Below, one piece after another: positions 1 to 6,256 of a stretch of DNA of 6,272 nucleotides. The stretch covers positions 1 to 6,272 of the forward strand of contig JAJRRX010000086.1 in assembly GCA_024279075.1 (NCBI GenBank), written 5' to 3'. This stretch comes from Alphaproteobacteria bacterium (GTDB lineage: Bacteria; Pseudomonadota; Alphaproteobacteria; Rhodobacterales; Rhodobacteraceae). Position 1 is the stretch's first letter; every line of letters starts with the position of its first letter. The notes under the pieces were generated by a model. That model had not been told where the DNA came from. It did no database searches and worked only from the letters and a program-made list of their open reading frames with translations. A program made the position numbers and the translations under genes.

Positions 1-772
1 TATAAGCCGCCGCCAGATACCGCGCCCGTGCCGCCAGCGGGGCCTGAACCTCTAGCCGCCCCGCCGCCTGCATCGCGGCCCACAGCTTTGGCGGCACCAC
101 CAAACGGCCAATTTTGGAGCTTTCCGCCTCAATCACCACCGGCCGCGCTGGGTCTAGCCCCGCAATTATTTGCGCCAATTCACTCTCAAATGCCTTTTGC
201 GAAGGCTGCCCACCAGCCCGCGCCCCAAAAAGCGAGCCGCGATGGTTGGCCAGCCCCTCAAGGTCTATCACCTGCACGCCGCGCGTGGCTAGCGCGGCTA
301 AAATATCGGTTTTTGCTGTGCCGGTATTACCATCGAGCAGCACCACATTGGGGGGAAAATCCGTATCATATAGGGCTTGTTTTACCAGCTTTCGGTAGGC
401 CTTATAGCCGCCTTCCACCACCTCGGCCCGCCAACCAACTTGCCGCAAAATGGTCGTAAACGAGCCAGACCTCTGCCCGCCGCGCCAGCAATAAACCAGC
501 GGTTTCCAGCCGCCCTCTTTGCTCATCAGCGGCCCTTCCAAATGCTTTGCCGCATTGCGCGCCACCAAAGCCGCGCCGATTTTGCGGGCTTTAAAAGGGC
601 TGTCTTGCACGTAAATCGTGCCAACGGTTGCTCGCTCTTTATCGCTCAACACCGGCAGATTAATCGCGCCCGGCATGTGGTCCTCCGCAAATTCCGAGGG
701 CGAGCGCACATCAATTACCGTATCAAACGGCAGGGAAGGCAGGTCCAAAATCGAAGGCAGAGTGTATCGCAT
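1..772 (-). CDS. selU: tRNA 2-selenouridine synthase SelU/MnmH, 3' end cut by the window edge
   Basis: Partial gene: about 257 N-terminal residues lie in the window and the C-terminus runs off the left edge. The family (E. coli SelU about 364 residues) converts 2-thiouridine to 2-selenouridine at the wobble position of certain tRNAs, through a geranylated intermediate and with selenophosphate from SelD. Seen: an N-terminal rhodanese domain (about residues 1-130) with DVRSPSEF near 21-28, HMPGAINLP near 32-40, and the active-site loop YCWRGGQRSG with the catalytic cysteine at 95; then a P-loop NTPase domain starting LLDGNTGTAKT (P-loop residues 148-155) and an IEAESSKIG motif further on. This rhodanese plus P-loop fusion is diagnostic of SelU. 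The start is the ATG at 770-772; no better ATG lies just upstream, and the Shine-Dalgarno is weak. It sits 40 bp downstream of the YbdK-type gene on the same strand, so they probably share a transcript. The P-loop has Ala where Gly is usual (GxxxxGKT). Identification is strong. Confidence 0.93.
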   Translation of the reverse strand, partial: MRYTLPSILDLPSLPFDTVIDVRSPSEFAEDHMPGAINLPVLSDKERATVGTIYVQDSPFKARKIGAALVARNAAKHLEGPLMSKEGGWKPLVYCWRGGQRSGSFTTILRQVGWRAEVVEGGYKAYRKLVKQALYDTDFPPNVVLLDGNTGTAKTDILAALATRGVQVIDLEGLANHRGSLFGARAGGQPSQKAFESELAQIIAGLDPARPVVIEAESSKIGRLVVPPKLWAAMQAAGRLEVQAPLAARARYLAAAY

Positions 773-776
773 TTTT

Positions 777-789
777 CCGGTTTTACCGG
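777..789. repeat. 5-bp inverted repeat just upstream of selU
   Basis: CCGGT-TTT-ACCGG forms a small perfect hairpin (arms 777-781 and 785-789) in the 40-bp gap between the ybdK-type stop and the selU ATG. On the minus-strand transcript it ends 4 nt before the selU start and covers the position where a Shine-Dalgarno would lie. It has no following U-run, so it is not a classical terminator. It could modulate selU translation or be chance. Confidence 0.35.
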
Positions 790-812
790 ATGTTAACGCA
801 GAACAACAGGGC

Positions 813-1937
813 CTATTCCAGCAGATATGCGCCCATGAGGTGCTCGACAACCGCGCGCGTGGCCTCTGGCCCATCCGCCCCGCTTTCTCGTGCAGCTTTA
901 TAAACCGCACGCTGCCGATCCGCCGAGCTCCCGTTTTGGGCAATCCCGCGCAAGCTTTCCAGCTCGGCTAGGCATCCAAGCTCCTTGGCCTCATCCCGGA
1001 CCAGCGCAATCAGCTCTTCTGTAAGGCCCGCAAACGGCACCATTTTACCGCGCCCAAGATCGATCAACTTGCCATTTACCCCGTGGCGCTGCGCCTGCCA
1101 GCGGTTTTCCAGTGTTAGCGTATTCGGGTAGCGCCGCCATTTTTGGTTCTTTTGCTTGAGGCGGTGGAAGTAGAGTAGCAAGCTTTGGTAAGCCGCCGCA
1201 ATCGCCGCCGCCTCCGCCACGGTGCCGCAAATATCGGTGATGCGCTGCTCAAGGGTCGGAAACTTGTCCGAGGGCCGAATATCCCACCAAATTCGCGTGG
1301 CATCTTCAATGCAACCGGCCTTGACCAAGGCCCCGACAAGCCGTTGATATTCGCCATAGCTCTCAACAGGGTCGGGCAGGCCCGTGCGCGGCAAAGCGTC
1401 AAAAACCGTGAGCCTGTAAGAGCTTAACCCGGTATCATCCCCCTCCCAAAACGGAGAGGACGTGCTAAAGGCCAGCAGGTGCGGCAGAAAGTAAGACACC
1501 TGCCCCATCAGGTCAATCCGCTCATCCTCGTCCTCAATGCCCACGTGAATATGCATACCGCAAATCAGCATCCGGCGCACCACTTGGCCAAGGTTATCAC
1601 TCAGCGCATCGTAGCGCTCTTTGCGCGTATGCCGCTGGCTGCGCCACTTTGCGAAGGGGTGGGTAGAGGCGGCGATGGGGGCATAGCCGAAGCGCTTGGC
1701 ACAGCTGGCCACGCCTTGGCGCAGGGACAAAAGCTCGGTGGCAGCATCGGCCACCTTGGCATGGGGCTTGGTGCCAACCTCGACTTGGCATTGCAGGAAT
1801 TCGCCAGTGACCTGCGCGCCGAGGGCCTCACCGCAGGCATCCAGAAACGCCGGTTCCGGTGTTTTGACCAAATCGAGGCTTTCCTGATCGACAATCAGGT
1901 ATTCTTCCTCGATGCCGAGGGTCAGGCTGGGGCGCAT
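813..1937 (-). CDS. ybdK: YbdK-type carboxylate-amine ligase (glutamate-cysteine ligase GCS2 family)
   Basis: A 374-residue cytosolic enzyme of the GCS2 (YbdK) family, whose fold resembles glutamine synthetase. Members join a carboxylate to an amine using ATP; E. coli YbdK has only weak gamma-glutamylcysteine ligase activity and its true substrate is unclear. Seen: the N-terminal GIEEEY (8-13), QVEVGT (51-56), the central CGMHIHVGI (126-134), SPFWEG (161-166), WWDIRPS (217-223), PTLEQRITD (227-235) and ENRW (277-280), all expected family blocks in order, with a length near the family norm. An in-frame ATG lies 39 nt upstream (1974-1976), but the ATG at 1935-1937 is preferred because AAGGAG (1944-1949) sits 6 nt before it and the protein then begins MRPSLTLGIEEEY like its relatives. 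It diverges from gshB, 115 bp away, and precedes selU on the same strand. The family call is firm; the substrate is unknown. The symbol reflects family only. Confidence 0.9.
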   Translation of the reverse strand: MRPSLTLGIEEEYLIVDQESLDLVKTPEPAFLDACGEALGAQVTGEFLQCQVEVGTKPHAKVADAATELLSLRQGVASCAKRFGYAPIAASTHPFAKWRSQRHTRKERYDALSDNLGQVVRRMLICGMHIHVGIEDEDERIDLMGQVSYFLPHLLAFSTSSPFWEGDDTGLSSYRLTVFDALPRTGLPDPVESYGEYQRLVGALVKAGCIEDATRIWWDIRPSDKFPTLEQRITDICGTVAEAAAIAAAYQSLLLYFHRLKQKNQKWRRYPNTLTLENRWQAQRHGVNGKLIDLGRGKMVPFAGLTEELIALVRDEAKELGCLAELESLRGIAQNGSSADRQRAVYKAARESGADGPEATRAVVEHLMGAYLLE

Positions 1938-1943
1938 GGCTGG

Positions 1944-1949
1944 CTCCTT
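1944..1949 (-). promoter_or_regulatory. Ribosome binding site that sets the ybdK-type start
   Basis: On the minus strand AAGGAG lies 6 nt before the ATG at 1935-1937. It is the strongest Shine-Dalgarno in the window and argues against the longer reading that begins at 1976. Confidence 0.8.
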
Positions 1950-1956
1950 TTCTGTC

Positions 1957-1986
1957 AGTTTCCGCCGGAAAATCACGTTCTGTCAA
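1957..1986 (-). promoter_or_regulatory. Putative sigma-70-type promoter for the ybdK-type/selU unit
   Basis: On the minus strand a perfect TTGACA -35 box (1981-1986) is followed after 18 nt by GAAACT (1957-1962), a 3 of 6 match to TATAAT that keeps the A at position 2 and the T at position 6. Transcription would begin near 1950, giving a leader of only about 13 nt that just holds the Shine-Dalgarno. The -35 is convincing; the -10 is weak, which would suit a housekeeping promoter needing an activator or a repressible one. No equally clear promoter is seen for gshB on the other strand. Confidence 0.4.
1959..1971. promoter_or_regulatory. 13-bp palindrome in the divergent intergenic region, possible operator
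   Basis: TTTCCG-C-CGGAAA is a perfect inverted repeat with 6-bp arms and a single central base. It overlaps the spacer and -10 element of the putative ybdK-type promoter, where a bound repressor would block polymerase, and lies 82 bp upstream of the gshB start. The symmetry is seen; the regulatory role is inferred and no regulator gene lies in the window. Confidence 0.3.
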
Positions 1987-2052
1987 TAGTTTTGGTTGAA
2001 TCTCTGCGCGCGGGGGGCCACCTTAGGCCAAAGCAACACGCATGAGGCCGCT

Positions 2053-2994
2053 ATGTCCCTTAAGATCGCCTTCCAAATGGACCCGATTGAAAACGTCAAT
2101 ATTGATGGTGATTCCAGCTTCCGGCTGGCGCTGGAGGCGCAGGCGCGGGGGCACGAGCTGTTTTACTACACGCCTGACCAACTGGCTTTTGAAAGCGGGG
2201 TGGTGACGGCGCGGGGCTGGCCACTGGAAGTGCGGATGGATGCGGATGATTTTTATACGCTGGGTGAAAAGCAAAAGGTGAATTTGGCGGATTTTGATGT
2301 GGTTTGGCTGCGGCAAGACCCGCCTTTTGATATGGGCTATATTACCAGCACCCACCTGCTGGATATGATCCACCCCGATACCCTAGTGGTGAATGACCCC
2401 TTCTGGGTGCGCAACTATCCCGAGAAACTGCTGGTGCTTGGCTTTGAGGGCCTGACGCCGCCAACGACGATTGCGCGGGATCTGGAAACCATTAAGGCAT
2501 TTAAGGAAGAGCACAAAGATATCATCTTGAAGCCGCTTTATGGCAATGGTGGCGCCGGGGTTTTTCGGCTCGGGCCGGATGATAAAAACCTCACCTCCCT
2601 GCATGAGCTTTTTACAAGCATTAACAACGAACCCCTGATTGCGCAAAAGTTCCTGCCCGATGTTTCCAATGGTGACAAGCGGATTATCCTTGTGGATGGT
2701 GAGCCTGTTGGCGCGATTAACCGCGTGCCCGCCAAAGGGGAAACGCGCTCCAATATGCATGTTGGGGGGCGGCCTGAAAAGGTAGGGATGACAAAACGTG
2801 ACCTTGAAATATGTGCAGAAATCGGACCATTATTGAAGGAAAAAGGCCAGATATTTGTCGGAATCGATGTAATTGGCGATTATTTGACGGAAATCAACGT
2901 GACCTCACCCACAGGCATCCAAGAGCTTGAAAGGTTTGATGGAACCAATGTGGCAGCCCTGATTTGGGATGCGATAGAGGCGAAAATCAGCTAA
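2053..2994 (+). CDS. gshB: Glutathione synthetase
   Basis: A 313-residue cytosolic ATP-grasp enzyme (E. coli GshB is 316) that joins glycine to gamma-glutamylcysteine with ATP, the second step of glutathione synthesis. Seen: an N-terminal substrate domain opening SLKIAFQMDPIENVNIDGDS with WLRQDPPFDM at 85-94 and NDPFWVRNYPEKL at 114-126; the ATP-grasp start DIILKPLYGNGGAGVFRL (156-173) with its glycine-rich loop; GDKRIILVDGEPVGAINR (207-224) and the PAKGETRSNMHVGG segment (226-239) that closes on substrate; and GIDVIGDYLTEINVTSPTG (270-288), carrying the metal- and ATP-binding Glu280 and Asn282. The ATG at 2053 is chosen over one 57 nt upstream because GAGG (2044-2047) precedes it by 5 nt and the protein then matches family N-termini. 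It is divergent from the ybdK-type ligase, and its stop overlaps the next start, suggesting a two-gene operon. Confidence 0.96.
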   Translation: MSLKIAFQMDPIENVNIDGDSSFRLALEAQARGHELFYYTPDQLAFESGVVTARGWPLEVRMDADDFYTLGEKQKVNLADFDVVWLRQDPPFDMGYITSTHLLDMIHPDTLVVNDPFWVRNYPEKLLVLGFEGLTPPTTIARDLETIKAFKEEHKDIILKPLYGNGGAGVFRLGPDDKNLTSLHELFTSINNEPLIAQKFLPDVSNGDKRIILVDGEPVGAINRVPAKGETRSNMHVGGRPEKVGMTKRDLEICAEIGPLLKEKGQIFVGIDVIGDYLTEINVTSPTGIQELERFDGTNVAALIWDAIEAKIS

Positions 2995-3887
2995 TGTCTA
3001 TCCGCCTCTCCCTTACCAACTTTTTGCTACGCAATATCGAGCGCCGCGCGCTGGCCCATATTAAAGAGCCTGCCAAAATCCGACGCCGGATGGAGCTGCA
3101 AACCAAGTTATTCTTCCGGCCCAAGCGCGGCACGCCGATCACCCGAGAGGCCCTCGCCCATGGGCAAAACAGCGTTTCGGCGCTCAAAATAGGCAATGGC
3201 GATCAGGGCATTCTTCTCTACCTACACGGTGGTGCGTACATTTTTGGCTCTGCCAATACCCACCGCCGACTAGCCGCCAAAATTGCTGCTGACAATAATC
3301 TCACCGCCTATTCAGTTGATTATCGCCTCGCGCCCGAGCATCCGTTTCCGGCGGCGATTGATGATTGCCTGACCGCTTATCAAGCCCTGATCGGGCGTGG
3401 CCATACAGATATCACCATTGCCGGAGATAGCGCTGGCGGCGGCCTTGCGCTCGCCCTGCTGCATACAATTCTTGATAAAAATCTGCCAATACCCCGCGCT
3501 GTGGTCGCCTTTAGCCCGCTGACTGACCAAACTTTGCAGAGCCAATCTGTAAGGGATAACGCCAAATCCGAGGCCATGCTTCCGGCGGAACGTATGGAAG
3601 AGGTCCGCGATATGTATCTCACGGACGACTTCAAAACCCCCCTCGCCTCGCCGCTTTTTGGCAATTTTCAAAATGCACCACCTGTGTTCCTCAGCGTTGG
3701 CACGGCAGAGATTTTGCGAGATGATACGCTGGCCATGGCCACCAAGCTACGCGCGCAAAATGTGCCTGTAACCGTAGAAATCCTTGAAAACGCGCCACAT
3801 GTTTGGCCGTTTTTTCACGGCCTTCTGCCCGAAGCCGATGCGACGCTGGACAAGCTAAAGACCTTCCTCAGCCATCCCAACCCTTAG
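2994..3887 (+). CDS. Alpha/beta hydrolase, hormone-sensitive-lipase (HSL, family IV) type
   Basis: A 297-residue esterase-like protein without a clear signal peptide, so probably cytosolic. Seen: an N-terminal cap region (about 1-70), the oxyanion-hole motif YLHGGAYIFG (76-85, HGG at 78-80), DYRLAPEHPFPAA (109-121), the nucleophile elbow GDSAGGG with Ser146, then VGTAEILRDD (235-244) carrying the acid region, and His269 in APHVWPFF. These are the HSL-family landmarks at normal spacing. The acid motif reads EILRD where many members have DPLRD, so Glu239 occupies the usual Asp position. The ATG at 2994-2996 shares one base with the gshB stop (TAATG), and the nearest Shine-Dalgarno-like AGAGG is 13 nt away, so translation is probably coupled to gshB. 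The natural substrate cannot be told; short-chain acyl esters are typical of the family. A link to glutathione chemistry is suggested only by operon position. The 3' end overlaps the opposite-strand GNAT gene by 20 bp. Confidence 0.9.
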   Translation: MSIRLSLTNFLLRNIERRALAHIKEPAKIRRRMELQTKLFFRPKRGTPITREALAHGQNSVSALKIGNGDQGILLYLHGGAYIFGSANTHRRLAAKIAADNNLTAYSVDYRLAPEHPFPAAIDDCLTAYQALIGRGHTDITIAGDSAGGGLALALLHTILDKNLPIPRAVVAFSPLTDQTLQSQSVRDNAKSEAMLPAERMEEVRDMYLTDDFKTPLASPLFGNFQNAPPVFLSVGTAEILRDDTLAMATKLRAQNVPVTVEILENAPHVWPFFHGLLPEADATLDKLKTFLSHPNP

Positions 3888-4368
3888 GCCGCAAAACCAC
3901 CGATTGCATCTGCTCGATTTCGCCGTAGCCAAGGCGCTTATAAATCCGCTCGGCTGGCTCGCCTCGATCCGCCAATATCACCATTCGGTTGCCCGGCCTT
4001 GCTGCTTGCTCGGCACAAGAAACATAATGCACAAGTGCTGCGCATATCCCTTGCCGCCTGTGGTCTGGGTGGGTGCTAACCTCCTGAAACCGCGAGATAT
4101 CATTTAGGTGAAAAATCCCCATATCCGCCACCAGTTCCGACCCTTTAAAGGCCCCGTACCATTGGCCATGCCCCGCCGCAATTAACGCCCTAAAACCCGC
4201 TAACCGTTTGGTCTTAAACAACTTATATACCTCTATGGCAAAACCTTCTGGCCGAGTGAGCACCTGATGCGCCAACACCTTATCCCAATCATCCGCGCCC
4301 ATAATTTCCCTAAATTTCACCCCTTCGGGCACGGCGGGCGAGGCTTTGCTTGCCGCCGCACACAGCAC
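3868..4368 (-). CDS. C-terminal fragment (up to 166 codons) carrying the GNAT acetyl-CoA-binding domain
   Basis: This open stretch after the TAG holds the catalytic GNAT fold: VKFREIMGADDW as the first strand and helix, WYGAFKGSELVADMGIF as central strands, VSTHPDHRRQGICAALVHYV as motif A with the pyrophosphate-binding HRRQGIC loop, and AERIYKRLGYGEIE near the end. The nominal start, GTG at 4366-4368, has no Shine-Dalgarno. A later ATG at 4300-4302 is preceded by AGGGA and could allow reinitiation, yielding about 144 residues that lose part of the first strand. It is therefore uncertain whether any protein is made. The stop lies inside the coding end of the convergent hydrolase gene. Confidence 0.5.
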   Translation of the reverse strand: MLCAAASKASPAVPEGVKFREIMGADDWDKVLAHQVLTRPEGFAIEVYKLFKTKRLAGFRALIAAGHGQWYGAFKGSELVADMGIFHLNDISRFQEVSTHPDHRRQGICAALVHYVSCAEQAARPGNRMVILADRGEPAERIYKRLGYGEIEQMQSVVLRPKGWDG

Positions 4369-4383
4369 GGATGTCTGGTCAAA

Positions 4384-4680
4384 CTACCAGTCCAACCGCT
4401 CAAATTCAAACCGCATGGCGCGGGTATCCCGCCCATCATCCGTCCACTGCAAACACATGTGCTTCACCTCAAGCGCGTCCGCAAACAGGGCCTTAAATCG
4501 TGTGATCCAACCCTCAATTTCCGCCGCATCTGGCGGCGTTGAAAGCAGCAAATAATTGCCGAACCAAAAGTCATAATTCGCTGGCGTGCGCACCTCGATG
4601 CAATCACCCCTGTCTTGCACACTGCCACTATAGCGCTGAAAAAGCGTCTCGCTCAAAAAGCCAACTGATGTAATATCCAT
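4384..4680 (-). CDS. N-terminal fragment (98 residues) of the split GNAT protein
   Basis: This is the part that would actually be made if TAG terminates. It includes RGDCIEVRTP, an aromatic-rich NYDFWFGNYLLLSTPP segment, and a helix-rich stretch ending FEFERLDW. It resembles the N-terminal half of GNAT-family proteins of about 265 residues that act on small molecules or protein N-termini (substrate unknown). It lacks the acetyl-CoA site and is unlikely to have catalytic activity alone. It has a good Shine-Dalgarno (AGAAGG) and is probably translated together with comM. Automatic annotation would likely call it a hypothetical protein. Confidence 0.6.
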   Translation of the reverse strand: MDITSVGFLSETLFQRYSGSVQDRGDCIEVRTPANYDFWFGNYLLLSTPPDAAEIEGWITRFKALFADALEVKHMCLQWTDDGRDTRAMRFEFERLDW

Positions 4681-4692
4681 CTGCGCCTTCTA

Positions 4693-6213
4693 TCAAAACG
4701 CCAGCCGATAGCCAATAGCCTCGGCAATGGCGGCTTTGCTGATCTCCTCCTCGCCGCGCAGATCAGCGATCGTGCGCCCAACCCGCTGAATGCGATGAAA
4801 GGCGCGTGCGGAGAGGCGGAATTTATCAACCGCCGCCAACAGCATGTCAGAGGCCTCGGGCTGTAATTGGCAGGCTTGCTCCAGCACATCTCCCTCAATC
4901 GCTACATTGGTGCTAATGCCCTCCAGCCCTTCATATCGCGCGGTTTGAATGTCGCGCGCTGCTTTTACCCGCGCTGCCACCACCGCACTGGTTTCGCCCG
5001 TGGGCGCATTTGAGAGGTCGGCCACGGCCACCGCAGGCACTTCGATCCTCAGGTCGAACCGGTCGAGTAATGGCCCTGAAATACGGCCCAAATAGTCTTC
5101 ACCACACTGGGGGGCGCGGCCGCACGCGCGCTCAACATCACCCATATACCCGCATTTACAAGGGTTTGCGGCCGCCAAAAGCATAAAGCGCGCGGGGTAG
5201 CGCACATGGGCATTGGCGCGGCTTACTACCACATCTCCGGTTTCTATCGGTTGTCGCAACGTCTCCAACACCGTGCGGGGAAACTCGGGGAACTCATCCA
5301 TAAACAGCACACCATTATGCGCCAAAGTAATCTCGCCGGGCTGCGCACCACGGCCCCCGCCAACTATAGCAGCCATACTGGCGGTGTGGTGAGGGTTGCG
5401 AAAAGGGCGTTGGCGCGAAATGCCACCTTCCTCCAGCACCCCTGCAAGCGAATGGATCATCGAAGTTTCCAGCGCCTCACTTGGCGAAAGCGGTGGCAAA
5501 AGCCCCGGCATCCGCGCCGCCATCATGGATTTGCCAGAGCCCGGCGGGCCGACCATAAGTAGGTGGTGGCCGCCCGCCGCCGCCACTTCCAGCGCCCGTT
5601 TGGCCTTTTCCTGCCCGCGGACATCGCGCAGGTCTCGGTGGTCATCCAACCCTTGCACCTCGCCCGGTGTGGCTTCCGCAAGCACGGTGCGGCCAGAGAA
5701 ATGATTGACCAATTCCAACAGGTTACGCGGGGCCAGCACCCGTGCGGCCTCCACCCATGCCGCCTCTGGGCCGCAAGCAGCAGGGCAAATCAGCCCGCAA
5801 TCATCCTCTGCCGCTGCCAGCGCGGCGGGCAACGCACCGGTTACCGCAACCAGCGAACCATCAAGCGAAAGCTCGCCAAGGCTATATTGCCCCTCAAGTT
5901 GCTCGCGGGGCAAGACATCCATCGCCGCCATCAATGTCAGCGCGATCGGCAAATCAAAATGCGAGCCGGTTTTGAGCAGATCAGCCGGAGAAAGGTTAAT
6001 GGTAATGCGCTTTGCAGGTAGCGCGAGGCCAAGCGCCGTAATCGCGGCTCGCACCCGTTCCTTCGCTTCTGAGACCGCCTTATCCGGCAGGCCCACAAGG
6101 TTAAAAGCGGGAATACCCGAGGCCAGCGCCACTTGCACCTCGATCTTTTTGGCCTCCACCCCGTGAAAGGCGACCGTATAACTGCGGGCGATAACCCCTA
6201 CACTTGCATCCAT
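4693..6213 (-). CDS. comM: ComM/YifB family AAA+ ATPase (Mg-chelatase-like branch-migration helicase)
   Basis: A full-length 506-residue protein, about the same size as the E. coli homologue. ComM is a hexameric AAA+ helicase that promotes branch migration of incoming DNA during natural transformation (shown in Vibrio cholerae); it is common also in bacteria not known to be competent. Seen: an N-terminal Lon-like domain with FNLVGLPDKAVSEAKERVRAA (37-57) and GSHFDLPIAL (83-92); Walker A GPPGSGKS (222-229); FRNPHHTAS (271-279); Walker B VLFMDEF (302-308); a cysteine cluster at 352, 354, 364 and 370 (NPCKCGYMGD..C..C) that may bind zinc; RISGPLLDRFDL (377-388) with arginine-finger and sensor region; and a C-terminal Mg-chelatase domain with RLSARAFHRIQRVGRTIADL (466-485). 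The start ATG at 6211-6213 follows an in-frame TAA two codons upstream, with only a weak Shine-Dalgarno. It heads a probable operon with the split GNAT gene. Confidence 0.95.
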   Translation of the reverse strand: MDASVGVIARSYTVAFHGVEAKKIEVQVALASGIPAFNLVGLPDKAVSEAKERVRAAITALGLALPAKRITINLSPADLLKTGSHFDLPIALTLMAAMDVLPREQLEGQYSLGELSLDGSLVAVTGALPAALAAAEDDCGLICPAACGPEAAWVEAARVLAPRNLLELVNHFSGRTVLAEATPGEVQGLDDHRDLRDVRGQEKAKRALEVAAAGGHHLLMVGPPGSGKSMMAARMPGLLPPLSPSEALETSMIHSLAGVLEEGGISRQRPFRNPHHTASMAAIVGGGRGAQPGEITLAHNGVLFMDEFPEFPRTVLETLRQPIETGDVVVSRANAHVRYPARFMLLAAANPCKCGYMGDVERACGRAPQCGEDYLGRISGPLLDRFDLRIEVPAVAVADLSNAPTGETSAVVAARVKAARDIQTARYEGLEGISTNVAIEGDVLEQACQLQPEASDMLLAAVDKFRLSARAFHRIQRVGRTIADLRGEEEISKAAIAEAIGYRLAF

Positions 6214-6228
6214 CCGTTAACCATTTAC

Positions 6229-6256
6229 CCGATAGGTTTAAATAGTGTTAACGCAA
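6229..6256 (-). promoter_or_regulatory. Weak candidate promoter upstream of comM
   Basis: In the 59 bp left of the window beyond comM, the minus strand reads TTGCGT (6251-6256), 16 nt, then TATCGG (6229-6234), a poor but possible -35/-10 pair. The intervening AT-rich TATTTAAA could serve instead as the -10 with a -35 further upstream. The region is cut by the window edge, so the true promoter may lie outside. Confidence 0.2.

Larger units (their letters stand above)
3868..4680 (-). pseudogene. GNAT N-acetyltransferase gene interrupted by one in-frame TAG
   Basis: Read through, this frame encodes about 270 residues, a normal length for the two-part GNAT proteins that have an N-terminal extension opening like YSGSVQDRGD..VRTP and a C-terminal acetyl-CoA-binding domain. 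Codon 99, at 4384-4386, is TAG; both flanks stay in the same frame with no other stop and no frameshift (ERLDW, TAG, FDQTSVLCAAA). The ATG at 4678-4680 has AGAAGG 5 nt upstream, and this Shine-Dalgarno overlaps the comM stop region, so the gene is the second of a comM-GNAT operon (12-bp gap). One substitution from CAG, TGG, TAT or TAC would give the stop. It is a recent nonsense allele, a sequencing error, or a gene that tolerates readthrough; TAG also ends the ybdK-type and hydrolase genes here, so it is an ordinary stop codon in this genome. Confidence 0.75.

Noticed and set aside
791..800. TGTTAACGCA occurs here and again at 6246-6255, upstream of both selU and comM
   Set aside because: Repeated 10-mers are expected by chance in 6 kb, the distances to the two starts differ, and no third copy was noticed.
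1938..1976. Longer ybdK-type start adding 13 residues (MIFRRKLTEKEPA)
   Set aside because: The added stretch overlaps the promoter and the AAGGAG that serves the inner ATG, and does not look like the family N-terminus.
1996..2052. Longer gshB start adding 19 residues
   Set aside because: Homologues begin at SLKIAFQMDP; the inner ATG has GAGG at good spacing, and the extension lies in the intergenic region.
4384..4386. TAG as a recoded sense codon (for example pyrrolysine)
   Set aside because: TAG terminates the ybdK-type and hydrolase genes at the expected lengths in the same window, and a GNAT protein needs no such residue.
5705..6166. Long plus-strand open frames of 150 codons or so antisense to comM, and similar ones over ybdK (1479-2045) and selU (28-459)
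   Set aside because: They are shadows of GC-rich genes with strong family matches on the other strand; their translations are rich in Ala, Arg, Pro and Ser and show no domain.
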